Source of the DNA: Bradyrhizobium semiaridum | GTDB lineage: Bacteria; Pseudomonadota; Alphaproteobacteria; Rhizobiales; Xanthobacteraceae | Length of the DNA stretch: 64,000 bases | NCBI RefSeq assembly: GCF_020329505.1 | Contig: NZ_JAGKJJ010000007.1 | Span: 124,001-188,000 of the forward strand | Direction of reading: 5' to 3' | In this document: positions 44,447 through 52,659 of the stretch, piece after piece | How positions within the stretch are numbered: position 1 is the first letter of the stretch | How the letters are laid out: every line of letters starts with the position of its first letter | Position numbers and translations under genes: made by a program | The notes under the pieces: model-generated | What the model saw: only the letters and a program-made list of their open reading frames with translations | What the model was told of the DNA's origin: nothing | Databases searched by the model: none

Positions 44447-45067
44447 ATGATGCCTCGCCGGCTCGCCGTCCTGCTCGCGCTGCTGCTGTCGTCTTCTGCG
44501 TTCGCAGAAGCGCCCGACCTCGCGACGATCGCGCGCGCGCAAGGCACGCCGGAGATTCTGGGCCTGAAGATGGTCTGGCTTTCGCCCTGGGGCGACGTCG
44601 CGAAGTCCCATCCCTGGCGCAACATCATCGTGCACCAGACCGAAGGTCCGGCCGGCTCGGCGCGCTATGGCGCCCAGGAGCAGCACAAGAACCCAACCCG
44701 GCGCGGGGTGATGGTCTGGGTCGAGACCGACGGCACGGTCTATTGGGCGGTCGCTGACGGTCTCGTCCCAACCCATGGCGACGGTGGCAACCGCAACGAC
44801 AACAAGTACATCGACAACCGCACGACCTACCGCCAGGTGGTCGGCAACAACTCCATCGGCGTCGAGTTCGCCGGCAATTACCCCGATGTCGCGAAGGCAC
44901 CGACCGAGGCGCAGATCGCAGCCTGGCGCGTGCTCGTGAAGGTGCTGCGCGCGCGTTACAAAATTCCGCTCGAGCGGGTCTACGCGCACAACTGGATCGA
45001 CTTCAAGGACGCCCGCTATTGCGAAGGCTGCGCACTGGCGACCATGGCGCGGGAGTGGGGCGAGTAG
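44447..45067 (+). CDS. N-acetylmuramoyl-L-alanine amidase, secreted
   Basis: 206 residues. A signal peptide (RLAVLLALLLSSSAFA, cleavage near residue 20) precedes an Amidase_2/PGRP-like domain: the zinc ligand His63 in NIIVHQTEGPAGSARYG, a Glu in NNSIGVEFAGNYPDVA and the His in VYAHNWIDFKDARYCEG. It would cleave the amide between MurNAc and the stem peptide in the periplasm. The gene stands alone between the short lysine-rich gene and the tandem repeat array. Confidence 0.82.
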   Translation: MMPRRLAVLLALLLSSSAFAEAPDLATIARAQGTPEILGLKMVWLSPWGDVAKSHPWRNIIVHQTEGPAGSARYGAQEQHKNPTRRGVMVWVETDGTVYWAVADGLVPTHGDGGNRNDNKYIDNRTTYRQVVGNNSIGVEFAGNYPDVAKAPTEAQIAAWRVLVKVLRARYKIPLERVYAHNWIDFKDARYCEGCALATMAREWGE

Positions 45068-45140
45068 GCTCGCTTCAGGCAGCCGGCACGGCGGCCTTGT
45101 GTCGCGACGCCATCGATGGGTATCGCCCGCTCCTCGCACA

Positions 45141-45950
45141 CCGTCTCGTCATTCCGGGCGCGCCTCTCGGCGCGAGCCCGGAATCCATTCATCCGCCGAA
45201 CATATGGCCCGATGGATTCCGGGCTCTCGCTTCGCGAGCCCCGGAATGACGAGCGGAGCGAACTGCGTAGTACGGGTGCTGGGTATCACCGCGCTGCACC
45301 GATCCTTGCACACCGTCTCCCCATCATTCCGGGTCGCGCCTCTCGGCGCGAGCCCGGAATCCATTCATCCGCTGAACCTGTGGCCCGATGGATTCCGGGC
45401 TCTCGCTTCGCGAGCCCCGGAATGACGAGCGGAGCGAACTGCGTAGTACGGGTGCTGGGTATCACGGCGCTCCACCGATCCTCGCATACCGTCTCCGTCA
45501 TTCCGGGGCGCGCCTCTCGGCGCGAGCCCGGAATCCATTCATCCGCCGAACATGTGGCCCGATGGATTCCGGGCTCTCGCTTCGCGAGCCCTGGAATGAC
45601 GAGCGGAGCGAACTGCGTAGTACGGGTGCTGGGTATCACCGCGCTGCACCGATCCTTGCACACCGTCTCTCCGTCATTCCGGGGCGCGCCTCTCGGCGCG
45701 AGCCCGGAATCCATTCATCCGCCGAACATGTGGCCCGATGGATTCCGGGCTCTCGCTTCGCGAGCCCCGGAATGACGAGCGGAGCGAACTGCGTAGTACG
45801 GGTGCTGGGTATCACCGCGCTCCACCGATCCTCGCACACCGTCTCCGTCATTCCGGGGCGCGCCTCTCGGCGCGAGCCCGGAATCCATTCATCCGCCGAA
45901 CATGTGGCCCGGTGGATTCCGGGCTCTCGCTTCGCGAGCCCCGGAATGAC
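45141..45950. repeat. Tandem array of five palindromic repeat units, alternating 176/174 bases
   Basis: Five copies of the complete ATTCCGGG element, each followed by a shared spacer (GAGCGGAGCGAACTGCGTAG, TACGGGTGCTGGGTATCAC). The same point in each copy (end of CGCCTCTCGG) falls at 45170, 45346, 45520, 45696 and 45870, giving steps of 176, 174, 176 and 174. Copies 2 and 4 share GCTGCACCGATCCTTGCACA; copies 3 and 5 share GCTCCACCGATCCTCGCA. The array therefore looks like a duplicated 350-base two-unit block. Copy 1 lacks the shared spacer on its left. No gene lies within. Confidence 0.9.
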
Positions 45951-46094
45951 AGCGGGCTCGGAACGCTTGCGTTGCCGCACCGATGCTCGCGTTAACGACA
46001 CTTGGCGATTTCCGGCCTGGGCGGGATCGCTTCTCAGCTTGTTAAAATTTGCTGCGTACCTGTTCCAACCCAAGTGATCAGGGGAACAGAAGAC

Positions 46095-46979
46095 ATGGGT
46101 AAGCGGGCCAAACGTGGAAAGACAGAGGCGCTCGCGATACCGGTGGCTGGACGAGTAGCAATCGGCGTCGTGGCCGCTGCTGCGTTGGGGTACGGTTTGC
46201 TATCGTCGCGCCCGGCGAGCGTTCAACCGACGCGGAAGCCGTCCACGCATCAGGCCGCGGCTCCATCCACGCCAACTCGCGCAGCGACTCCGGTTCGTGC
46301 AGTAGCGTCAGCACTGGCACCGGCGCCCGCTCCGGCACCAGCGGTCGCCTCGGCACCAGTGCCGATGCCGACGCCTCAGATCGAAACACCAAAGGCCGCT
46401 GACGTTCCCGGACGGCTTGTTCGGCAGGTGGTCAACTACGTCAGTCACCAGGCGCCGGGCACCGTCGTCATCGATACCGGCAGCACCTTCCTCTATCTCG
46501 TTCTGAACGACCAGCAGGCGATGCGCTACGGCATCGGTGTCGGCCGCGAAGGTTTCACATGGTCGGGTGAGCAGACCGTGGCGCGCAAGACGGAATGGCC
46601 GGACTGGCGTCCGCCCGCCGAGATGATTTCGCGACAGCCTTATCTGCCGCGGTTCATGGCAGGCGGCCCGGGCAATCCGCTCGGCGCCCGGGCGATGTAT
46701 CTGGGCGAGACCGAGTACCGAATTCACGGCACCAACAAGCCCGATACGATCGGCAAGCGGGTTTCGTCCGGCTGTATCCGGCTGACCAATGAGGACGTCG
46801 TCGACCTCTATGAGCGGGTGAAAGTCGGAGCGAAAGTGATCGTGCTGCCGGCGTCCGCTGCCAATCGACCATCCCGGGACGCGCGGCCCGACACCGCCTC
46901 CCGATCACCGGATCCGGCACCGCCGTCGAACCGGCCCGCGGCAACGGATTCGCAGGCGCAACCGTCGTGGGATGGGTAG
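46095..46979 (+). CDS. L,D-transpeptidase with YkuD domain, membrane-anchored
   Basis: 294 residues from the ATG at 46095. A basic N-terminus and one membrane helix (VAIGVVAAAALGYGLL, about residues 21-36) lead into an Ala/Pro-rich spacer (residues about 42-105). The YkuD domain has His211 in YRIHGTNKPDTIG and the catalytic Cys227 in RVSSGCIRLTNEDVVDLYER. It would form 3-3 cross-links or attach proteins to peptidoglycan in the periplasm. A Pro/Ser-rich tail follows the domain. It converges with rpoH; a terminator lies between. Confidence 0.87.
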   Translation: MGKRAKRGKTEALAIPVAGRVAIGVVAAAALGYGLLSSRPASVQPTRKPSTHQAAAPSTPTRAATPVRAVASALAPAPAPAPAVASAPVPMPTPQIETPKAADVPGRLVRQVVNYVSHQAPGTVVIDTGSTFLYLVLNDQQAMRYGIGVGREGFTWSGEQTVARKTEWPDWRPPAEMISRQPYLPRFMAGGPGNPLGARAMYLGETEYRIHGTNKPDTIGKRVSSGCIRLTNEDVVDLYERVKVGAKVIVLPASAANRPSRDARPDTASRSPDPAPPSNRPAATDSQAQPSWDG

Positions 46980-47032
46980 CGGGGCGAGACGGATCGACCG
47001 AGCGCCCGCGGCGGGATCCAACCGACGAAAAC

Positions 47033-47059
47033 AAAAAAGCCGGCGTTGCCGCCGGCTTT
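47033..47059 (-). terminator. Intrinsic terminator of rpoH, probably bidirectional
   Basis: Stem GCCGGCG-TTGC-CGCCGGC (47039-47056) with AAAAAA on its left and TTT on its right. On the minus strand the stem is followed by TTTTTTGTTTT, a strong terminator for rpoH. The opposite direction has only a short T-run. Confidence 0.75.
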
Positions 47060-47084
47060 CGTGTCTGTTGGCTGGTGGCCGCGG

Positions 47085-47981
47085 TTAGTGCGCGGCTTCC
47101 AGAGCTGCCTCCTGACGGGCAATCGTGCCCTTGACGGCCGACTGCACCTTTTCGAACGCGCGGACCTCGATCTGCCGCACGCGCTCGCGCGACACGCCGA
47201 ACTCGGCGGCGAGGTCTTCCAGGGTCATCGGCTCGTCCGCGAGGCGCCGCGCCTCGAAGATGCGGCGTTCGCGCGGGTTGAGCACGCCGATCGCACCGGT
47301 CAGGGCCTGACGGCGATGATCGAACTCCTCGCTCTCGGCCATCATGGCCTCGGCGTTGGGGGAGTTGTCGACCAGCCAGTCCTGCCATTCGCCGGCTTCG
47401 CCATCGTCGCGGATCGGGGCGTTGAGCGACGCGTCACCGCCGAGGCGGCGGTTCATGTCGATCACATCCTGATCGGTCACGCCGAGGCGCTTGGCGATCA
47501 GCTTGACCTGGTCGGGGTGGAGATCACCCTCTTCCAGGGCCGAAATCTTGCTCTTCGCCTTGCGCAGGTTGAAGAACAGCTTCTTCTGGTTCGCGGTGGT
47601 GCCCATCTTCACGAGCGACCAGGAACGCAGAATGTACTCTTGTATCGACGCCTTGATCCACCACATGGCGTAGGTGGCGAGACGGAAGCCCTTCTCGGGC
47701 TCGAATCGCTTCACCGCCTGCATCAGGCCGACATTGCCTTCCGAGACGACCTCGGATATGGGCAAGCCGTAGCCGCGATAGCCCATGGCGATCTTGGCCA
47801 CGAGCCTGAGATGGCTGGTGACGAGTTTATGCGCCGCGTCGCGATCGTCATGCTCGCGCCAACGCTTGGCGAGCATGTACTCCTGCTGGGGTTCCAGCAT
47901 GGGGAATTTGCGGATCTCGGCGAGGTATCGAGACAGGCCGGATTCTCCATTGAGAACCGGCAACGTAGCTGTACGGGCCAT
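47085..47981 (-). CDS. rpoH: Heat-shock sigma factor RpoH
   Basis: 298 residues, the usual size of sigma-32. Region 2 (LRLVAKIAMGYRGYGLPISE; GFRLATYAMWWIKASIQEYI), the RpoH box (QKKLFFNLRKAKSKISALEE) and region 4 (LEDLAAEFGVSRERVRQIEV) identify it as RpoH rather than another group 2 factor. It directs transcription of heat-shock genes. Alphaproteobacteria often carry more than one rpoH; only this one is in the window. The gene converges on the L,D-transpeptidase. Confidence 0.95.
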   Translation of the reverse strand: MARTATLPVLNGESGLSRYLAEIRKFPMLEPQQEYMLAKRWREHDDRDAAHKLVTSHLRLVAKIAMGYRGYGLPISEVVSEGNVGLMQAVKRFEPEKGFRLATYAMWWIKASIQEYILRSWSLVKMGTTANQKKLFFNLRKAKSKISALEEGDLHPDQVKLIAKRLGVTDQDVIDMNRRLGGDASLNAPIRDDGEAGEWQDWLVDNSPNAEAMMAESEEFDHRRQALTGAIGVLNPRERRIFEARRLADEPMTLEDLAAEFGVSRERVRQIEVRAFEKVQSAVKGTIARQEAALEAAH

Positions 47982-48197
47982 TCGAGCGCCCTCCAGTGGT
48001 TCAGGCCCCCGATAGCGGCGGGCCCGGCAGGTGGCCGCTGGGTTAAAGCCGGCCGTGCTGCGATGTTCCGCGTTGGATATTCAACGCAGGTGCAACATAC
48101 ACTAAACGGTCCGTGATAGGGAAGGATTGCTGACGTCACGTCCCCGTGTGCCAGCCATAACCTACTGTCATAGCTAGGGTTTTCCGGAAGGGGTGCG

Positions 48198-49211
48198 TCA
48201 TACCGCCGCTTCGAGCGCCTGTTGCAGGAGAAGCAAATCCTCCGGCAGGGGCGCCTCCCAGTGCAAAAGTTCCCCGGTCCGGGGGTGCTCCAGAGCGAGC
48301 AAATAGGCGTGTAGGGCCTGTCGGCCGAGCGCGGTGAGTGATTCTTTACCTACCGGGCTGAGCTGTCCGGCCTTGGTCTTGAAGTGGGCGCCGTAGACGG
48401 CATCGCCGAGCAGGGGGTGGCCGAGATGCGCGAGGTGGACCCGGATCTGATGGGTCCGTCCGGTCTCGAGCTGGCAGGCCAGCAGCGAGGCCACAGGCTT
48501 GCCGTCGCGCCCGGTGAAGCTCTGCTGGACCTCGAAGTGGGTGATGGCCTCGCGGCCGCCCTGGCGCACCGCCATCTTCTCGCGGGCGTGCGGGTGGCGG
48601 TCGATCGGCGCGTCGATGGTCCCGTGCGGCCGGTTCGGCACGCCCCAGACGAAGGCCATGTAGCCGCGCTGCATCGGGCCGGTGCGGCCGTGATCGGCGA
48701 ACTGGGCCGTCAGCGACTGGTGCGCCTGGTCGTTCTTGGCGACCACCATCAGCCCCGTGGTGTCCTTGTCGAGCCGGTGCACGATGCCCGGCCGCTTCAC
48801 GCCGCCGATGCCGGACAGGCTGGAGCCGCAATGGGCGATCAGCGCGTTGACCAGCGTTCCGGTGGCGTGGCCGGCGGCGGGATGCACGACAAGGCCCTTC
48901 GGCTTGTCGATGACGATGATGTCGTCGTCCTCGAACACGATGTCGAGCGCGATGTCCTCGCCCTGGGGCTCGGCGGGCGCGGCCTCCGGTACGTCGATTA
49001 TGATCGTATCGCCCTTGGCGACATGATAAGCGGGGTCGCGGACGGCGGCGTCCTTGACGGTCACGGAACCGGCGAGGATCAGCGCCTTCAGGCGGGAGCG
49101 CGACAGCTCGGGGGTGCGCTGCGCCAGCACGCGGTCGAGCCGTGCCGAGCCCTCGTCGCCCGCGACGATGACCTCCAGCTTCCGACCGCCATTGGTAGAG
49201 ACCTGTTGCAA
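48198..49211 (-). CDS. RluA/RluD-family pseudouridine synthase
   Basis: About 337 residues. An N-terminal S4 RNA-binding domain (SARLDRVLAQRTPELSRSRL) is followed by the RluA-type catalytic domain with the Asp in GIVHRLDKDTTGLMVVAKND, and LETGRTHQIRVHLAHLGHPL. It would convert uridines of 23S rRNA (RluD sites are the likeliest) to pseudouridine. No in-frame ATG or GTG lies in a suitable place; the TTG at 49211 with AAGG upstream is the likeliest start. It is divergent from a small membrane protein gene. Confidence 0.88.
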   Translation of the reverse strand: MQQVSTNGGRKLEVIVAGDEGSARLDRVLAQRTPELSRSRLKALILAGSVTVKDAAVRDPAYHVAKGDTIIIDVPEAAPAEPQGEDIALDIVFEDDDIIVIDKPKGLVVHPAAGHATGTLVNALIAHCGSSLSGIGGVKRPGIVHRLDKDTTGLMVVAKNDQAHQSLTAQFADHGRTGPMQRGYMAFVWGVPNRPHGTIDAPIDRHPHAREKMAVRQGGREAITHFEVQQSFTGRDGKPVASLLACQLETGRTHQIRVHLAHLGHPLLGDAVYGAHFKTKAGQLSPVGKESLTALGRQALHAYLLALEHPRTGELLHWEAPLPEDLLLLQQALEAAV

Positions 49212-49225
49212 AGAAGAGCCTTGTG

Positions 49226-49561
49226 ATGACCGACACCGCCGTGACCGAACCGACCCCCGAGCAGGCCGCGCTGATCGCGCGGGTCCGGCGGATGATGCTG
49301 ATCGCGGGTCTGACCTCGGCACTGGCCGTGGCCGTGGTGTTGATTGCCGTGGGCTACCGCCTTTATCGCGGCGAGGGAAGCCCCGTCTCGGTGTCCGACG
49401 TCACCGCTGCACTGCCGAAAGGCGCCCACATCGTCTCCACCGGCGTCGCCGGCGAGCGGCTGGTGGTCACGCTCGATATAAGCGGTGCAACCGAAATCCG
49501 CACATTCGATGCAAAGACGCTGAAGCCTGTCGCCAGGCTTACATTCGTCAGCGAGCCGTAA
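49226..49561 (+). CDS. Small single-pass membrane protein (DUF6476-like)
   Basis: 111 residues from the ATG at 49226. One membrane helix (MMLIAGLTSALAVAVVLIAV) is followed by a periplasmic-type beta domain (GAHIVSTGVAGERLVVTLDI). It fits the small alphaproteobacterial family DUF6476, of unknown function, that often lies divergent from an RluD-type gene, as it does here. A GTG at 49223 is an alternative start. Confidence 0.75.
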   Translation: MTDTAVTEPTPEQAALIARVRRMMLIAGLTSALAVAVVLIAVGYRLYRGEGSPVSVSDVTAALPKGAHIVSTGVAGERLVVTLDISGATEIRTFDAKTLKPVARLTFVSEP

Positions 49562-49687
49562 CCGCGATAATCGCGAACGCGCGCGGCCGACCAACCAAAG
49601 GCTGCAAAGTGTTTTGTGCGTTTGCGTTCACGCATCGCGAATGCACGCCGCCATCTTTTTGGCCGAGTTGCACGTTCAGCTTGTGCC

Positions 49688-50335
49688 ATGTCGCAGCCCA
49701 ACTCCACCGCCTCCATCGAACAGATCGATCAATCCAGCGCGGCGGATTCGTGCACCGATCCGACGCGCCGCGCCGTGCTGCTGGGCGCCTTGGCAGGCTG
49801 CGCCTGTCTCGCGGCGATCGAGCCCGCATCGGCCGACGACGAGCCGCCCGGCGCCAGTGAGCGGCCGCAAAAGGCCGACGTGCTGGTCCGCGCCGAAGGC
49901 GACAAGGCCGGCGAGATCATTAAGGCCGATGATCTGACGCTCGGCGGCCCGCCGGTGCGCGCCTGGCCGAAGGACCCGAAGACCTCGGTGGTCCGCAAGG
50001 GCTCGCGGCTGAACGAGGTGGTGATCGTCAAGCTCGATCCGAACGAGCTGGACGATACGACCCGCGCCCGCGCCCCTGACGGCATCGTTTGCTACTCCGT
50101 CATCTGCTCGCATGCAGGTTGCCCGATCACCGCCTGGGTGAAGGAGGAGCAAGGCGACAAGAAGGTCCTCAAATGCATGTGTCACAATTCCGAGTTTGAC
50201 CCGCGCCAGAATGCGCAGGTGGTGTTCGGACCGGCCCCGCGTCGCATCGCGGCGCTGCCGCTGACGGTGGCCGACGGCGCGATCTCGGTTGCCGCGCCGT
50301 TCATCGGAAAGGTGGGTGCTCAGCAGGGAGGATGA
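49688..50335 (+). CDS. Tat-exported Rieske 2Fe-2S protein
   Basis: 215 residues. A twin-arginine type signal (DPTRRAVLLGALAGCACLAA) precedes a Rieske domain with ligands Cys140/His142 (VICSHAGCPI) and Cys163/His166 (LKCMCHNSEF), and the disulphide pair Cys145/Cys165. The remainder resembles the periplasmic Rieske proteins that accompany oxidoreductases rather than the bc1 subunit, as no bc1 genes are nearby. It lies 73 bases before a PQQ dehydrogenase gene on the same strand and may be its electron partner. Confidence 0.85.
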   Translation: MSQPNSTASIEQIDQSSAADSCTDPTRRAVLLGALAGCACLAAIEPASADDEPPGASERPQKADVLVRAEGDKAGEIIKADDLTLGGPPVRAWPKDPKTSVVRKGSRLNEVVIVKLDPNELDDTTRARAPDGIVCYSVICSHAGCPITAWVKEEQGDKKVLKCMCHNSEFDPRQNAQVVFGPAPRRIAALPLTVADGAISVAAPFIGKVGAQQGG

Positions 50336-50408
50336 GACCGCATCGGGGAGTTCTGCACGATTCAAAATCAAAACTGAAAAATAAAACAGAGCAGGGAGGT
50401 AGCATCTC

Positions 50409-52139
50409 ATGACCAGGAAGCATTTGTTGTTGTCGAGTTGTGTCGCGTTCACGTGCCTCGTCTCGACCTGGGCCGCTGCAGGGCCGATCGAAAACTACAG
50501 CCCGGTGACCTCGGCGCGTCTCGAAAATCCCGAACCCGGCAACTGGATGCTCTATCGCCGGACCTATGACGGACACGGCTTCAGTCCGCTCGACCAGATC
50601 AACACGTCGAACGTCAAGGACCTCAAGCCGGCCTGGACCTTCTCCACCGGCGTCATCGAGGGGCACGAGGCGCCGCCGATCGTCAACAACGGCGTGATGT
50701 TCGTCGCGACTCCGATGGGGCAGGTGATCGCGCTCAACGCCAAGACCGGCGAGGAATACTGGCGCTACAAGCGGCAGCTTCCGGACGACCTGTTCCAGCT
50801 GCATCCGACCAGCCGCGGCGTCGGCCTCTGGCAGGACAAGGTCTATCTCGCCACCACCGACGACCATGTCGTCGCGCTCGATGCCAAGACCGGCAAGGTG
50901 GTCTGGGACACCAAGGTCCAGGACTACAAGAAGGGTCAGTACATGACGCTGATGCCGATGGTGGTCGACGGCAAGGTTGTCGTCGGCGGCTCCGGCGGCG
51001 AGTTCGGCGTGCGCGGCTATGTCGCCGCCTACGACGCCAACAACGGCAAGGAGCTGTGGCGCACCCACACCATCCCGGCCCCGGGCGAGCCGGGCAGCGA
51101 GACCTGGCAGGGCGACGACTGGAAGACGGGCGGTGGATCGGTCTGGATGACCGGCACCTACGACAAGGACACCAAGACGATGTATTGGGGCGTCGGCAAC
51201 GCCGCGCCGTGGCCGGGGTCGGGGCATCCCGGCGACAACCTCTACACCTCGTCGGTGCTCGCGCTCGATCCCGACACCGGCAAGATCAAGACCCACTTCC
51301 AGTATCACCAGAACGATTCCTGGGACTGGGACGAGGTCGACGCGCCGATGCTGATCGACATGCAGCGCGACGGACGCTCGTTCAAGAGCCTGGTCCATCC
51401 GGGGCGCGACGCGATCTTCTGGGTGCTCGAGCGCAAGGCCGACAAGATCAACTACGTCGCCGGCTGGCCGTTCGTGAAGACCGACGTCTGGAAAGGCATC
51501 GAGGCCGAGACCGGCCGCCCGATCGTCGATCCCGAGCACAAGCCGGTGATGGGCAAGCGGGTCGAGTTCTGCCCGTCGCTATGGGGCGGCAAGGACTGGC
51601 CGTCGGCGGCCTACAGCCCGAATACCAAGCTGGTCTACGTTCCCGCCAACGAAAACTTCTGCGGCGGCTTCACCGGCGAGAAGACGCCGCTGGTTCCCGG
51701 CCAGCTCTGGCTCGGCACCAAGCCGGAGGACATCGGCCTGACGCCGGCGCCGGGCGCCACTCACTTCGGCGAGTTGCAGGCGTGGGATCCGGCCACCGGC
51801 AAGAAGGTCTGGCAGCACGACTTCAAGACCTCGCAGCTGTTCGGCTCGGTGACGGCGACGGCCGGCGATCTTCTCCTCGCCGGCGGCACCAATGATCGCA
51901 TGTTCCGCATCTTCAACGCCAAGACCGGCGAGCTGCTGTGGGAGCAGAAGACCAACTCCGGCATCATGGCGATGCCGATCTCCTATGAGGTCGACGGCAC
52001 GCAATACATCGCGATCCAGTCGGGTTGGGGTGTCGACGCCCAGCGCATCCAGGACGCGCTGGCGGGCAAGGTTCCAGGTTTCGAGAACAACGTGCCGCAA
52101 GGCGGCGTGATCTGGGTCTTTGCGCTCAACAAGAAGTAA
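50409..52139 (+). CDS. PQQ-dependent alcohol dehydrogenase with lanthanide-type site
   Basis: 576 residues with a cleavable signal peptide (LLLSSCVAFTCLVSTWAAAG). An eight-bladed quinoprotein propeller with repeated tryptophan-docking segments such as VVALDAKTGKVVWDTKVQD and AYDANNGKELWRTH. The metal-site residues are Glu198 (SGGEFG), Asn264 (GVGNAAPW) and the catalytic Asp306. Asp308 two residues later (DSWDWDEVD) is the extra Asp that marks lanthanide-dependent enzymes of the XoxF/ExaF type. The vicinal Cys-Cys pair usual in these enzymes is absent: the corresponding region reads QLHPTSRGVGLW. It would oxidise alcohols in the periplasm. No dedicated cytochrome gene is adjacent; a Rieske protein is. 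Confidence 0.88.
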   Translation: MTRKHLLLSSCVAFTCLVSTWAAAGPIENYSPVTSARLENPEPGNWMLYRRTYDGHGFSPLDQINTSNVKDLKPAWTFSTGVIEGHEAPPIVNNGVMFVATPMGQVIALNAKTGEEYWRYKRQLPDDLFQLHPTSRGVGLWQDKVYLATTDDHVVALDAKTGKVVWDTKVQDYKKGQYMTLMPMVVDGKVVVGGSGGEFGVRGYVAAYDANNGKELWRTHTIPAPGEPGSETWQGDDWKTGGGSVWMTGTYDKDTKTMYWGVGNAAPWPGSGHPGDNLYTSSVLALDPDTGKIKTHFQYHQNDSWDWDEVDAPMLIDMQRDGRSFKSLVHPGRDAIFWVLERKADKINYVAGWPFVKTDVWKGIEAETGRPIVDPEHKPVMGKRVEFCPSLWGGKDWPSAAYSPNTKLVYVPANENFCGGFTGEKTPLVPGQLWLGTKPEDIGLTPAPGATHFGELQAWDPATGKKVWQHDFKTSQLFGSVTATAGDLLLAGGTNDRMFRIFNAKTGELLWEQKTNSGIMAMPISYEVDGTQYIAIQSGWGVDAQRIQDALAGKVPGFENNVPQGGVIWVFALNKK

Positions 52140-52205
52140 CGCGACAGGGGGCGATGCGATCGGGAAGCGGCGGTTGGGGAGACCGCCGCCTCCCGGTCCG
52201 CGACC

Positions 52206-52306
52206 CGTCATTCCGGGGCATGCGAAGCATGAGCCCGGAATCCATTTCACCTCATGTATTGTGGCTTGATGGATTCCGGGTTCGCGCTTCGCGCGCCCCG
52301 CAATGA
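52206..52306. repeat. Dispersed palindromic repeat, complete copy
   Basis: CGTCATTCCGGGGCATGCGA, GCATGAGCCCGGAATCCATT, then GATGGATTCCGGGTTCGCGC and GCGCGCCCCGCAATGACGG. The same family as 38987-39093 and the tandem array at 45141. It lies after the PQQ dehydrogenase gene, between convergent genes. Confidence 0.7.
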
Positions 52307-52331
52307 CGGATTGCGCCGAGCGAAGCCGCAG

Positions 52332-52604
52332 CTATTTCCCCTTGGTCTCGACCTTCCGCTTCTCGTCGTCATTCATCTTCTGGATGGTGGGATCGCGACT
52401 CGGTTCGCCGGTGCTTTGACCTGTCGTCGCCGGTGGGGCGTTGCTCGGCGTCGAGGTCTGGTCCGGCAGCACCTTGGCCGGCCGCGTTGCCGTCGTCGGT
52501 GGCGGCGAGTTGCTCTGTGCGAGCGCAGCATGCGTGCCGAAAAGAAAGACGCCCGCGAACAGGGTTGCCGCGAGCGTCCGGAAAGTCATGGAAGGCGTTC
52601 TCAT
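52332..52604 (-). CDS. Small secreted Pro/Thr-rich hypothetical protein
   Basis: 90 residues with AGGAGCAGACCG before the ATG. A signal peptide ([20 protein letters not shown]) is followed by a low-complexity Ser/Pro/Thr segment ([20 protein letters not shown]) and a charged end ([17 protein letters not shown]). No domain is known. It lies downstream of the molybdoenzyme pair on the same strand, 55 bases after its last stop codon, and could be co-transcribed with it. Confidence 0.65.
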   Translation of the reverse strand: MRTPSMTFRTLAATLFAGVFLFGTHAALAQSNSPPPTTATRPAKVLPDQTSTPSNAPPATTGQSTGEPSRDPTIQKMNDDEKRKVETKGK

Positions 52605-52659
52605 CGGTCTGCTCCTGTCAGATCGATGAGAACCGTTTGTCGCGCCTAACGTTCCAGCC

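Noticed and set aside
45141..45950. Possible CRISPR array
   Set aside because: The repeating unit is about 175 bases and the parts between repeats are themselves nearly identical. There are no unique spacers and no cas genes.
45116..46077. Overlapping open frames of 140-230 codons on both strands with repeated peptide blocks
   Set aside because: They arise because the tandem repeat units lack stop codons in some frames. The same DNA element occurs singly in other intergenic places, so it is not coding.
48198..49322. A longer pseudouridine synthase starting at 49322
   Set aside because: The extra residues are Ser/Arg/Pro-rich, overlap the divergent small membrane protein gene and are not part of the S4 domain.
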